From positions 62,001-126,000 of the forward strand of contig NZ_PIPI01000002.1 in NCBI RefSeq assembly GCF_003987315.1: a DNA stretch of 64,000 nt, given 5' to 3'. Source of the stretch: Aliidiomarina haloalkalitolerans. Its GTDB lineage: Bacteria > Pseudomonadota > Gammaproteobacteria > Enterobacterales > Alteromonadaceae. Position numbers and translations under genes: made by a program. Numbering within the stretch: position 1 is the first letter of the stretch; each line of letters starts with the position of its first letter. Below, piece by piece: positions 42,739 to 51,657 of this stretch. The notes below the pieces were generated by a model. It ran no database searches. It was not told where the DNA came from and worked only from the letters and a program-made list of their open reading frames with translations.

Positions 42739-45108
42739 TTAATACGTCCGCAGCAATGAAAATATCGGTTGTCGTGTGAGTTGCCACACCGGTAGTTGTG
42801 CGGCGACGAACGTGAGTAAGCACAACAACATTAGGCCAAACATAAACAATGGTGCTGAGAAGGTTAGTTCAAACGCAGACAACCAGCCCGTATCCTGAAG
42901 AAGCCAACTGAGCAATATTAAACCAAATGGGATTGCTACGGCTAACGCGAATAAAGCTTGTGCGGCTGCTCTGAGGAATAGTCGCCAATCTGGAGCGCCG
43001 AGAGCCATCATAACGCCATACTCTTGACGTTCTAATACCATACGATTGCGAATCTGGTAACGCAAGCTGGTAAACACGAGGCTTACCACTAAGGCAATCA
43101 TCACTGCGCAAAACAGCAAGAGCGCTCGACTTGTGCGGTCACGTTCGGCCACGACACTGGCAAGATGCCGCTCGGTTGAAAAATGCGGCTGCATAGTCGT
43201 GTCCTCGAACCAGACCTGCAAAGCTGGCCGGATCCGTGCCGCATCGGCTGCATGATAATAAAGCTCAAGTTGTCTTGCACTTTGCGTGAATAACCCTGCA
43301 GAAGTGAAATGCAGGTAAAACGCCGGAGTAGACGTCTGGCTAAACCCTTGATGCGGCAGATCAGCGACGATCCCAACAATCGGTATAGAACCGAGCATCC
43401 CCAAATTTAATGAACTACCAATTAAAGGCGTCGATGTGTTGTAGCGCAGCAGGCGTGCCAAAGTTTGGTTAATCACCAACCCTTGCTGCCAGTCCGTTTC
43501 ACCCTCGATTAAAGGCACACCAAGCTTATTGAAATAATTACCACTAACAATACGCTGCTGCACAGCAACGGCCTCTGCTAGGCGGTCGTCATTCAGCTCA
43601 TTGGTGAAATGACTGGTAAACTCACTCAGCTCGAAAGCCACGTCGTCTGCCACCAACTGCGCAAGGTTACCCGTGGATATTGCCGTCAAATCAAACCCTG
43701 TACTCAGTTGGCGTACCGAAAAGGTTTGGATGGAACTGTTTAATTCATAACTTTGGAACAGTCGCCACTGTTGATATCCCAAGGTACTTAAAAACGAAAT
43801 AGCGATGAGTGCGATGACCAGTTGACTGGCAAGATTCGTTTGCGCCAGCCACTTTTGACCTTTGCTGCGGCTCTCGCCGGTCTGACGCCCAAATAGTGGT
43901 TGGCGGCTAAAGCGCAATACGGGCAAACAAGCGCAACCAATCAGCAACAATGCAACCAAGCCAAGTGCTGCCAACCACTGGCCAAAATGAATAGCTAAGC
44001 GCGTATTACCAACACTTTCTAAATAAGCGCTTTGCACTGACACGAAACTATTTAGGCCGGCAAGGAACAATAAAGAAAGCAACGCAACGACCAAGATCAT
44101 AATCGCACTGGCGAGCAGCGGCCCGACAATCAGGTGCGGAACATTGGCACCGAGCACACGCTGAATCCGATAACTATTGGCTTGTTGAATGAGTCGGCTG
44201 GTAAACATACTAAAGGTATTCAATGCTAAAACCACGACAAACGCCACAATAACAACGAGCAGCAGTTGCCATTGCTGCAACAAACGCTGTTTGGCTGGTG
44301 GATCGAGATTAATTCCACGGTAAATCACAAACTGTGAGCCGTCACTGGCCATGTTCATTCCCGGTACCGAGAGATCTTGCTGGCCAATGTACTCATTCAA
44401 GCCAACCACAGACATCGGCTGATCGGCGACAAGTAGACCGTAATGATCTGGCGCTGCGAGCAGAAAACGTTCAACGGCCGTCGTGGATTCGGCGACGAAA
44501 GGTGTCAGGTAGCTAAGGTAATGTTGACTGAGCCAAATGTCTGGTTGAATACCACCTATGCGATTAAGCTCTGCGGGTAACACCCCTAAAATTGGAATTT
44601 GGCGCGGGATACGACGATGTTGCAGCGAGCTGTTCAAGCGCTGTTCGTCACCTTGCAGTACGTCCTGAAAATAACGTGCGCTTACCCATGCCCCTTCCTG
44701 CTGGTGCTGGCCCAGCGCTTCGATACCGAGCAACGCAGCGAAATTATCGGCAATGAATAGGGTTTGTAATTCTTCCTCCGGCAGGCCCAGAAAGTTAACC
44801 GTCATGGTTCGCTGCACAAAGGATGTTTGGCCACGAATACCGGGGGCTTCTTGTATGCGTTCAAGTGCAATTTTCGGAATTGGCGACAGACGACCATCCG
44901 CATGCTCGCGTGCGAATGTGTAGACATGACTCCCCGGATTCGCCCAAGCCGGCGGCTCATGGAAGAGTTTGTCACCCAGCCTTAGCAACAGTGCTAGCAA
45001 TGCGCACATGAGGGCGAAACCAACGAGTAAAAACAGCAGCTTGCCGCGTTGTCCCAGCCAAGTCCGCCACTCCATGGTCAGAAAAAATTGTGGGTTATTG
45101 GCTCGCAT
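42739..45108 (-). CDS. ABC transporter permease with two FtsX/MacB-like halves
   Basis: 789 residues. An N-terminal helix (about 23-44), a periplasmic region, three helices (about 285-420), a fifth helix (about 437-455), a second periplasmic region, and three C-terminal helices (about 670-785). This is the duplicated FtsX arrangement of type VII ABC systems such as YbbP. Third gene of an adaptor-ATPase-permease operon (overlaps the ATPase gene by 14 bp). Such systems extrude peptides, lipoproteins or macrolide-like compounds from the periplasm or outer leaflet of the inner membrane. The substrate is unknown. Confidence 0.88.
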   Translation of the reverse strand: MRANNPQFFLTMEWRTWLGQRGKLLFLLVGFALMCALLALLLRLGDKLFHEPPAWANPGSHVYTFAREHADGRLSPIPKIALERIQEAPGIRGQTSFVQRTMTVNFLGLPEEELQTLFIADNFAALLGIEALGQHQQEGAWVSARYFQDVLQGDEQRLNSSLQHRRIPRQIPILGVLPAELNRIGGIQPDIWLSQHYLSYLTPFVAESTTAVERFLLAAPDHYGLLVADQPMSVVGLNEYIGQQDLSVPGMNMASDGSQFVIYRGINLDPPAKQRLLQQWQLLLVVIVAFVVVLALNTFSMFTSRLIQQANSYRIQRVLGANVPHLIVGPLLASAIMILVVALLSLLFLAGLNSFVSVQSAYLESVGNTRLAIHFGQWLAALGLVALLLIGCACLPVLRFSRQPLFGRQTGESRSKGQKWLAQTNLASQLVIALIAISFLSTLGYQQWRLFQSYELNSSIQTFSVRQLSTGFDLTAISTGNLAQLVADDVAFELSEFTSHFTNELNDDRLAEAVAVQQRIVSGNYFNKLGVPLIEGETDWQQGLVINQTLARLLRYNTSTPLIGSSLNLGMLGSIPIVGIVADLPHQGFSQTSTPAFYLHFTSAGLFTQSARQLELYYHAADAARIRPALQVWFEDTTMQPHFSTERHLASVVAERDRTSRALLLFCAVMIALVVSLVFTSLRYQIRNRMVLERQEYGVMMALGAPDWRLFLRAAAQALFALAVAIPFGLILLSWLLQDTGWLSAFELTFSAPLFMFGLMLLCLLTFVAAQLPVWQLTRQPIFSLLRTY

Positions 45109-45778
45109 TAGTAATCACACCATCGACCAAATGAATTGTTCGCTGACACTGTTGAGCCACGTCTGGGTTGTGTGTGACGAGGATGACCGTTGCACCTTCT
45201 GTGGATAGTTCCAGCAACAAATCAACGATACTTTGACCACTGCCAGAGTCCAAGTTACCTGTCGGTTCATCGGCAAGCAATAAACTCGGTTTATTGACTA
45301 GGGCGCGAGCGATGGCCACGCGTTGTTGTTGGCCGCCGGATAATTCAGAAGGTAATGCGTTCAATTTATGACCTAAGCCGACACGTTGTAGCAGCGCTTC
45401 GGCACGCGACTGATAGTCACTGCTCGGAATATCGCTGTTATAACGCATCGGTAGCACAACATTCTCCAGTGCCGTCATATCGCCAATTAAGTTAAAGTTC
45501 TGGAAGATCCAACCCAAATGCCGATTACGCACAAAGCTTTTTTGCTGACGGGTAAGCTGATTCACGTCTTCACCACGCAGCCAGTAGTGTCCGCCCGTGG
45601 CGTCATCAAGCAAGCCGAGGATAGACAGCAAGGTGGATTTACCGCTGCCCGATGGGCCAACAATGGCCAAGCTCTCACCATCTTGAATGGTTAGCGACAA
45701 GTCTTTGAGTACCGGTAGCTCCGTTTCACCTTGCGCAAATGTGCGCTGCAATTTCTCTAAGCGAATCAACTCAGTCAC
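45095..45778 (-). CDS. ABC transporter ATP-binding protein (LolD/MacB-type)
   Basis: 227 residues. Walker [11 protein letters not shown] (about 39-48), Q-loop WIFQNFNLI, signature [14 protein letters not shown], Walker [14 protein letters not shown]-loop LVTHNPD. It powers the permease encoded next, with which it overlaps by 14 bp. The upstream adaptor gene overlaps its start by 8 bp. Confidence 0.93.
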   Translation of the reverse strand: MTELIRLEKLQRTFAQGETELPVLKDLSLTIQDGESLAIVGPSGSGKSTLLSILGLLDDATGGHYWLRGEDVNQLTRQQKSFVRNRHLGWIFQNFNLIGDMTALENVVLPMRYNSDIPSSDYQSRAEALLQRVGLGHKLNALPSELSGGQQQRVAIARALVNKPSLLLADEPTGNLDSGSGQSIVDLLLELSTEGATVILVTHNPDVAQQCQRTIHLVDGVITNASQ

Positions 45779-47036
45779 GCGTTAGCTCCTTCCATTCAAT
45801 GAACTCCTGGTGACGCAAACGGCTTGGTACATCGAGTAAAATACGCTCACCCACCCGCAGCCCTTCAAGAATTTCGGTAAAGTCACTACCTATTACCCCA
45901 AATTGGACGTCGCGACGGACAAAGCCATTGTTTTGTTCGACAAACACGTGACCACTGTAGCTTTGTTCGGTAAGTCCAAGCGGTGTATTTACGCGCATCG
46001 TATGGTGCGACTCAGCTGTGATAATACGCGCTTGAACATCGAGATTCGCACGTGCTTCAGCCGGTAATTGTTCAGGTAAGAGTACTTCAACCCGCACCTG
46101 ACCATGTTGAATACTCGGATGGACGCGAATGACTTCGCCGATCACCTGTTGTTGACGAACTTGCACTTCAACCTTATGGCCTGGGACAACACGATTTGCT
46201 GCACTAGCCGCAATCAATACGTCCGCGTATAAGCTATCGGGATTAGTAATCTGAGCAATAATATCGCCCCGCCGAATCGGTTTACCGACTTCGATTTGTT
46301 CACTCAGCTCATTCAAAATCCCTTCGCTTTCGGCGCGCACTTGCAGGTAACGAATATCTTGCTCGATCATCGCTAAGTGTTTTTGCGCTTCCTCGAGACG
46401 GTATTCATATGCCCTTGCGTCGGCACGCCGTGATTGCTCGTACGCCTCCATGTTACGCCGCGCAAGTTCGAATCTCAGCTGTGATTTTTCTAAATTAATT
46501 TGTGCCTGCAAATAGTCTAAACGCGCAAGGATTTGCTGTTCCAGCAGGGTTTGTAGGGTTTCAAGTTCTTGCTTGGCAAAACGGATATCTGCTTCCAAAA
46601 GCGCAATCTCGTTTTCCAGTGAAATACTCTCTCGATCGAGCCGTGCCTGCCCTGACTGCATGGCTGCGGTCGCTTCCAGAACAGCGAGTTCCGCACGCTC
46701 ACGTTCGCGCTCGAGGAGCGGGTTACGCATCGTCAGAATAATATCGCTCGACTGCACACGCGTTCCCGGATACAACTCGAGTTGCTGAATCACACCATCA
46801 ACTTCCGCCATCACACTATAACTTTGCCGCGGCAGCAAAATACCCCGTCCCGCCACGGCCGCAGTCACATCGCCCATTTCGACCTGTGCAGTCGCCACAC
46901 TTTGTGGCGCCCCTCCGGTCAATGCTTGCCACGCTCTCAACATAAAAAAGAGGGCGAGAAACACACCTAAACCAATCAGGGTCGGCCAAAGTAACCGTTG
47001 TAAGGTACTCGATTTTCTTGGAATCTCTAGCATCAC
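45771..47036 (-). CDS. Periplasmic adaptor (HlyD/MacA-like) of an ABC exporter
   Basis: 421 residues. One N-terminal helix (about 14-34), a beta-barrel/lipoyl half, a long coiled coil with many Glu/Gln/Arg (about 105-225), then the second lipoyl half and barrel (GKPIRRGDIIAQITNP) and a membrane-proximal domain. It links the inner-membrane ABC pair to an outer-membrane TolC-type channel, which is not encoded in this window. First or second gene of the exporter operon. Confidence 0.9.
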   Translation of the reverse strand: MMLEIPRKSSTLQRLLWPTLIGLGVFLALFFMLRAWQALTGGAPQSVATAQVEMGDVTAAVAGRGILLPRQSYSVMAEVDGVIQQLELYPGTRVQSSDIILTMRNPLLERERERAELAVLEATAAMQSGQARLDRESISLENEIALLEADIRFAKQELETLQTLLEQQILARLDYLQAQINLEKSQLRFELARRNMEAYEQSRRADARAYEYRLEEAQKHLAMIEQDIRYLQVRAESEGILNELSEQIEVGKPIRRGDIIAQITNPDSLYADVLIAASAANRVVPGHKVEVQVRQQQVIGEVIRVHPSIQHGQVRVEVLLPEQLPAEARANLDVQARIITAESHHTMRVNTPLGLTEQSYSGHVFVEQNNGFVRRDVQFGVIGSDFTEILEGLRVGERILLDVPSRLRHQEFIEWKELTRD

Positions 47037-47053
47037 TGCGACTTCTCTTCAGT

Positions 47054-47551
47054 TTATTGGGGACGGACACCTGTCATCGGGGGCGTGACCCAAAAGCGCG
47101 GGTAATGTGCATAACTGTCGAGGGACTCTAATTGCTGATCTAATTCTGTGCGTTGCGGCGAGCCCGGTGGATACATCACCCCGAGCATCCCTTCAAGCGG
47201 TCCAACGAAAAGGACAATAAACTCAGCGTTGTCATCGATGGTGATTTGGAAGGTTTCGGCAACAGTCGTACGAGGGATATTCTCTTGGCAGTTATTTTCT
47301 CGAATAAGCGGCGCAGCGTCAGGGAATTTTTCAGTGGCAGCGGTTGAACTTAGCCAAGTTTCATTTTGCGGGTCGTAAAAGTAAACCGCTGGAAAAATGA
47401 GCCTACAGTCATGCTGCAGGAAAAACTGCTCGGCGACGTTGTAATCTTGAGGGCTGGCAGGCTGCCATGGGGGAACTTCATTAGCCGCGAGCGAAAATGA
47501 CGTGAGGGCAAGCGTTGAAATTAGCAACGTTCGACTTAGGTAGTTAAGCAT
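47054..47551 (-). CDS. Secreted protein of unknown function preceding the exporter genes
   Basis: 165 residues with a signal peptide (1 to about 23, ending SLAAN). The mature part has two cysteines (HDCRLIF and NNCQEN) and ends PRFWVTPPMTGVRPQ. No family recognised. It lies 17 bp upstream of the adaptor gene in the same direction, so it is probably part of the operon. It may be a periplasmic accessory or a sensor of the exporter's substrate; that is speculation. Confidence 0.7.
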   Translation of the reverse strand: MLNYLSRTLLISTLALTSFSLAANEVPPWQPASPQDYNVAEQFFLQHDCRLIFPAVYFYDPQNETWLSSTAATEKFPDAAPLIRENNCQENIPRTTVAETFQITIDDNAEFIVLFVGPLEGMLGVMYPPGSPQRTELDQQLESLDSYAHYPRFWVTPPMTGVRPQ

Positions 47552-47646
47552 TAAAACAACTCCTTGTTTGCTGGCGGGACATTTGCCGAACGTGCATTTC
47601 CACTGCCCTGCACATCAGCACTTTCTCAATATCCCTCTGAAATATA

Positions 47647-47673
47647 ATGACTTTCTAAATGAGTCATTTTTTG
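47647..47673. promoter_or_regulatory. Dyad AATGACT-N9-AGTCATT followed by T-run
   Basis: The arms (47647-47653 and 47663-47669) lie in the 244-bp gap between the exporter operon (minus strand) and a small lipoprotein gene (plus strand). Six T residues follow on the plus strand. It may be an operator for the divergent promoters or a terminator-like hairpin of an unannotated short RNA. The rest of the gap is AT-rich, with no other structure seen. Confidence 0.4.
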
Positions 47674-47795
47674 TACATGATAATTGTTATAACCCAATCC
47701 CCTACCGTCCGCAACCATGAATTTGCCTACAAAGCAAACAGCGCCATTTTGATCTATAGTTATTGGTGCATCGTAAAATTGATGCGGAGGTGTTT

Positions 47796-48017
47796 ATGAA
47801 AGCATGTGTAATTGGAGGTTTCGCGCTTCTGATGCTCGCAGGATGCACTAGCACCGGAGGTTATCAAACCGCAGCAAAGTCCGAAATTGATTGGGACAAG
47901 GTCAACCAAGTTGAGCGGTCAGCTGCCGCCGGCAGTAACCGTGTGATTTGGGTCAATCCGCCGATGAAAGAGGTCGAGCGGAATATCCCTGCCGAGTCTA
48001 ACAACGGTAGTCAGTAA
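47796..48017 (+). CDS. Small lipoprotein, 73 aa
   Basis: A short predicted outer-membrane lipoprotein. Signal with lipobox MLAGC (Cys about residue 17), then a polar mature part with NRVIWVNPPMKEV. The ATG at 47796 is chosen for its GGAGG 6 nt upstream. The frame extends to 47763 without family support. The WVNPP-like stretch recurs in small lipoproteins of marine gammaproteobacteria, of unknown function. Confidence 0.75.
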   Translation: MKACVIGGFALLMLAGCTSTGGYQTAAKSEIDWDKVNQVERSAAAGSNRVIWVNPPMKEVERNIPAESNNGSQ

Positions 48018-48146
48018 GCAAATTTCTTGTAAGTCGCTGCACTCGCACAAAACCGTATGTCGCAGCGACTGCCTGAGCATGTTAAGCTGCTCCTTTGGGC
48101 GCAGCCCTAAATCTTTTTGTATCTCATAATCTGTTACAGGACGCCC

Positions 48147-49133
48147 ATGTTGCGAACTATTTATGCGCTTTGCGCCATAATTGCTGTGTTTGCCAATGCT
48201 CATGCTCAGGCAGCTTCCGTCGAGTACAATGCAACCTGTTATACAGCACCGAATGACAGCTATGCCGCCATGCAAGCCCAGTTCTTGCAACGCAATCCAG
48301 GGCGAACCGCAGAGCAATTTCAGCAGCGTTTAAGCGAAGAGACGTTCAATGCTATGCGGCGCGACATTAATTGTCGCTGGATTGTTTATCAGCATGACGG
48401 CGTTTATGTTGGTGGCTTTGCCCTCATTCCACGCAACATTGAAGGCCCTCTGCCAGTCATTATTTATAATCGTGCAGGTCACGGACCGACGGGCGCCGTG
48501 AATTTTGATCAGCTCGTGAACGAACTGCGGCCGCTGGCCGAAGCCGGTTTTATGGTCATTGGTAGTCAGTATCGTGGCGGTGGTGGCGTGTTCCCGCAAA
48601 TGCCCAATGGCACCGACGAATATGGTGGCGCTGACGTGTTAGACGTTTTAGCTTTGCCGAGTGTTGCCGCCCAAATTGCCGACATTGACGAGCAGCGTAT
48701 TGGCCTGCTCGGCCGCGTACGTGGCTCAATGATGAGTTTCCTCGCCGCCAAAGCACAACCGAACACCTTCAAAGCCATTGCTTCTGCAGTGACGATTAGC
48801 GACTTGAATGCGTGGGTCGACGATTGGGGTGCTGAGCACCATCCGGCCAGTCGTTATATTCCTAATTTTGCCACCGATGGTGAGGCACAAATGCGTGCCC
48901 GTAGTGCCCTGCAATGGGCCGATGAACTTCCGGCCAATCTACCCATTTTACTTATTCATGGCGGCCGCGATTGGGAAGTGGATCGTGCTCAGTCCGAACA
49001 ATTTGCAGCTGCACTTGAAGCTGCTGGGCGCCAGCACGAATTGACAATATACTCCCATGCCAACCATCAACTGGCGCCTTATCAAGACGATTTTATCACC
49101 GATGTGATCGCATTTTTTCGGGCCAACCTGTAA
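48147..49133 (+). CDS. Secreted alpha/beta hydrolase (S9-like) lacking the nucleophile serine
   Basis: 328 residues from the ATG at 48147 (CAGGACG upstream). Signal peptide 1 to about 21 (ending AHAQA). The prolyl-oligopeptidase/dienelactone-hydrolase type fold has an oxyanion stretch (VIIYNRAGHGPTG), the acid in HGGRDWEVD (about 284) and the histidine in SHANHQL. The nucleophile elbow, expected as G-x-S-x-G, reads G-R-V-R-G (about 190-194) with GTA (Val) at the serine codon. If the reading is right, it would not be a normal serine hydrolase. Confidence 0.8.
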   Translation: MLRTIYALCAIIAVFANAHAQAASVEYNATCYTAPNDSYAAMQAQFLQRNPGRTAEQFQQRLSEETFNAMRRDINCRWIVYQHDGVYVGGFALIPRNIEGPLPVIIYNRAGHGPTGAVNFDQLVNELRPLAEAGFMVIGSQYRGGGGVFPQMPNGTDEYGGADVLDVLALPSVAAQIADIDEQRIGLLGRVRGSMMSFLAAKAQPNTFKAIASAVTISDLNAWVDDWGAEHHPASRYIPNFATDGEAQMRARSALQWADELPANLPILLIHGGRDWEVDRAQSEQFAAALEAAGRQHELTIYSHANHQLAPYQDDFITDVIAFFRANL

Positions 49134-49153
49134 TCACAGAGTCGGCCTAAGCG

Positions 49154-50095
49154 TTAGCAAGTGCGTTGGCAGCGGCCTTGTTCGGTTAATGCCTGGCGCA
49201 AATTCTCATCGTCACTAGCAAACTGTTCAGCAGCACTGAAAAGCTGCTGCGCACGATCGTTATTTTGCCGATGCTGCTCGACCTGAGCCAAGCGAAATTG
49301 CACCCAGCCTTGGCTCATGCCTTCGGGTAAGCGGTCTTCCGCAAGCAAGTCAGCGAGAAAATCGGCGCCTTGGTCAAGCTCATGCCCCGATACTGCGGCT
49401 AACTTACCCCATTGATACTGTAACTGCGTCAACACGAGAGTATCCGCTTCGTCGTCACTTGCAGCAACCAGTGTTAGCGCAGCCTGTAGCTGTTCGAGCG
49501 CACGTTCATACTGCTCTTGATTGATTTTTTGTGCCGCATAGTTGACACGAATTTGGGCATTCTCCGGTTGCGATGCAAACAGCGCGTCCCACGCTGCTAA
49601 CTCGGCAGCTTCATCTTCTTGCACCATGGCAATGACGATATCCGCCATAAAGCGGTGCTCGCTGTCGAGCTCGTGCAGACGGTCTCGATGTTTGAGTGCA
49701 TCGTCCAAACTACCGCCGACGATTCCCGGTGCGTTGGCGAGATATTGCACCAAGCTAAAATGTGCCAACTCATGATTCGGATCATACTCTACGGCTTGTA
49801 GCCAATGATTGCGCATCCGTCGCGCTAGAAAAGGCAAGCGCAGTGAGCCCGCGTCATTCATTTGCAAGAGCGTGACGATACCGCTGAGAAACTCAAAGTC
49901 GGCGGTTTTACCATGCTGTCGCTCCATGCCCTTCAGCACCCGTTGCGCAGCCTTGTGGTCGCCATTGCGAAACGCTTCCTCTAGCGGCTGATAAATTGGG
50001 TCAAACTGTTCGAAGTTGATACTCTGCTGTGCCATGGCAGTGCCGCCAAAGGCGGTCGCGAGGCCAATTAATACTGCTAAAATCCAGTGCCGCAT
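49154..50095 (-). CDS. Secreted TPR-repeat protein
   Basis: 313 residues with a signal peptide (1 to about 22, ending TAMAQQ). The rest is helical with several tetratricopeptide-like units (for example EEAFRNGDHKAAQRVLKGME and YERALEQLQAALTLV), as in tetratricopeptide scaffolds of the periplasm. Two terminal cysteines (RCQRTC). No partner is indicated by the neighbours. Convergent with the hydrolase gene (20-bp gap). Confidence 0.82.
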   Translation of the reverse strand: MRHWILAVLIGLATAFGGTAMAQQSINFEQFDPIYQPLEEAFRNGDHKAAQRVLKGMERQHGKTADFEFLSGIVTLLQMNDAGSLRLPFLARRMRNHWLQAVEYDPNHELAHFSLVQYLANAPGIVGGSLDDALKHRDRLHELDSEHRFMADIVIAMVQEDEAAELAAWDALFASQPENAQIRVNYAAQKINQEQYERALEQLQAALTLVAASDDEADTLVLTQLQYQWGKLAAVSGHELDQGADFLADLLAEDRLPEGMSQGWVQFRLAQVEQHRQNNDRAQQLFSAAEQFASDDENLRQALTEQGRCQRTC

Positions 50096-50160
50096 GCGAA
50101 TTCCTTGTTGTTATTGTTTAAACGTTCGACTCGATTGACACAGATTAGTGCCGATCGGGT

Positions 50161-50191
50161 AAAAAAAATAGCGGCCGGAGCCGCTATTTTT
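50161..50191. terminator. Bidirectional-type terminator downstream of the EF-hand gene
   Basis: Eight A residues, stem AATAGCGGC / GCCGCTATT with a 4-nt loop, then five T residues. On the minus strand the stem is followed by a long U-run, 18 nt past the EF-hand gene stop (50209). Confidence 0.93.
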
Positions 50192-50208
50192 GTCATCAAT
50201 TGTCACGC

Positions 50209-50865
50209 TTAGTCGTTATTTTCTTGCTGTGCTCGGCGACGTTCAATGCGAATTTCTCGCACTTTTTCACCGGCTAATTCACGGGCTTCGCGGGCTTTCT
50301 CGCGAGCTTCACGAATACGCTCACGATCTTCTTCACTCAGGTCACGCATATGAATCACACGCGAACCCTGTTCCACGCGACGTTCTTGACCCATTGCCTG
50401 AAAACGTTCGACAAAGGTTTCTTGGTCAATGCGACCAGTGCCCGCTTGGTCAAGGCGCTGGAACATGCGCTCGGCATTTTCTTGTGCTTGCTTGACCATG
50501 TACTCAGTCACTTCGTCTTGAGTAATGTAACCATCACGGTTTAAGTCAAAGTTCTCGAACTGCTTTTCGAGAGCAGCTTCACGATGAATCATCACGCGAC
50601 CACGAATTTCTTCTCGGCTCAATGGCTCGCCGTCACTGTCAGTTAAATGCTGGGTCCACATCATTCGTTGGCCGCGCATGTCACCACGTGCTCGACGCGC
50701 CTCGTCCATATTCACAGTGACTTCGTCACCCTGTACCGTAATCACACGAATTCGCTCGCGCTTCTCTTGTGGCTCGTCAGCTGCAACCGTCGCGCCGGTC
50801 ACTGCGAGTGCTGGGAGTACAAGCGCCATCAGGCTGGCAAGTTTAGTCATCTTTTTCATCATCAC
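50209..50865 (-). CDS. Periplasmic EF-hand protein
   Basis: 218 residues. Signal peptide (1 to about 28, ending TVAAD). One canonical EF-hand loop DLNRDGYITQDE (about residues 108-119) and a second, weaker one (DQAGTGRIDQET, about 143-154). The C-terminal third is a long Arg/Glu-rich helix. It probably binds Ca2+ in the envelope. It is the last gene after a sensor kinase and response regulator, and the 123-bp gap in front of it carries 11-bp-phased repeats. The start has GAGAGGAAG upstream. Confidence 0.85.
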   Translation of the reverse strand: MMMKKMTKLASLMALVLPALAVTGATVAADEPQEKRERIRVITVQGDEVTVNMDEARRARGDMRGQRMMWTQHLTDSDGEPLSREEIRGRVMIHREAALEKQFENFDLNRDGYITQDEVTEYMVKQAQENAERMFQRLDQAGTGRIDQETFVERFQAMGQERRVEQGSRVIHMRDLSEEDRERIREAREKAREARELAGEKVREIRIERRRAQQENND

Positions 50866-50942
50866 TTCCTCTCATTACGAGATACATTTAAGTCAAACTT
50901 TGGGAGAGTTCACTTCACACGGTACTGACTTTAACCCCTGAC

Positions 50943-50985
50943 CATGGAGAGAATATGCTGAAATTATGGAGAAATTGTGGAGAAA
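50943..50985. promoter_or_regulatory. 11-bp-phased direct repeats between the regulator and EF-hand genes
   Basis: TGGAGA occurs at 50945-50950, 50967-50972 and 50978-50983, that is with steps of 22 and 11 bp. On the minus strand the units read TTCTCCACAAT, TTCTCCATAAT, TTCAGCATATT (weak) and CTCTCCATGGT. OmpR-family regulators bind direct repeats with this one-helical-turn spacing. The site lies about 80-120 bp before the EF-hand start codon. Confidence 0.65.
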
Positions 50986-50988
50986 AAT

Positions 50989-51657
50989 TTATTCGGTATA
51001 ACGGTAACCAACCCCGTACACCGCCTGAATCACGTCAGCAGCGCCAACCGCTTGTAGCTTCTGGCGCAAATTCTTGATGTGACTGTCGACTGTCCGATCA
51101 CTGACGATCCGGTGGTCATCGTACGCTGCGCCAATCAGCTCGTCGCGGCGAAAAACGCGCTGTGGGTGCTTACTCAGGGTGTGCAGCAAACGAAATTCAA
51201 CGGGTGTTAAGTCTAAAACCTGCCCTTGCCAGCGGGCGACGTAAGTCTCGGTATTCAACTGCAAACCCGTCTGCACAACCTCTGCTTCGGCGCGCCAGCG
51301 TGCACGTCGCAACAAAGCCTCAACCCGGGCAACCACCTCACGTGGGCTAAACGGTTTGACGATGTAATCGTCAGCGCCCATGCGCAAGCCCACAATCCGA
51401 TCCACTTCGTCATGCCGAGCGGTAATAAATATCACGGGTACATGCGACACTTCGCGCAATTGCCGGCAGACTTCTAAACCGTCCAAACCTGGCATCATGA
51501 CATCCAGCAGCACTAGGTCAGGCTGTTCTGTACGCGCTTGGCTCAACGCATCATTGCCATTGTCGACAGCGACTGTGGTGAAACCGCTTTGCTGCAAATA
51601 ATCAACCAACAGTTGGCGAATATCCTGTTCATCTTCGGCGATTAATATTCTACTCAT
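50989..51657 (-). CDS. OmpR-family response regulator
   Basis: 222 residues. Receiver domain with the phospho-acceptor Asp in VLLDVMMPG (about 53), Thr in VIFITAR and Lys in DDYIVKPFSP (about 101). A C-terminal winged helix (VEFRLLHTLSKHPQRVFRRD, then DSHIKNLRQKLQ) binds DNA. Most like BaeR/CpxR-type regulators. The start overlaps the kinase stop by 4 bp (ATGA). Probable targets include the phased repeat just past its own stop codon. Confidence 0.95.
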   Translation of the reverse strand: MSRILIAEDEQDIRQLLVDYLQQSGFTTVAVDNGNDALSQARTEQPDLVLLDVMMPGLDGLEVCRQLREVSHVPVIFITARHDEVDRIVGLRMGADDYIVKPFSPREVVARVEALLRRARWRAEAEVVQTGLQLNTETYVARWQGQVLDLTPVEFRLLHTLSKHPQRVFRRDELIGAAYDDHRIVSDRTVDSHIKNLRQKLQAVGAADVIQAVYGVGYRYTE

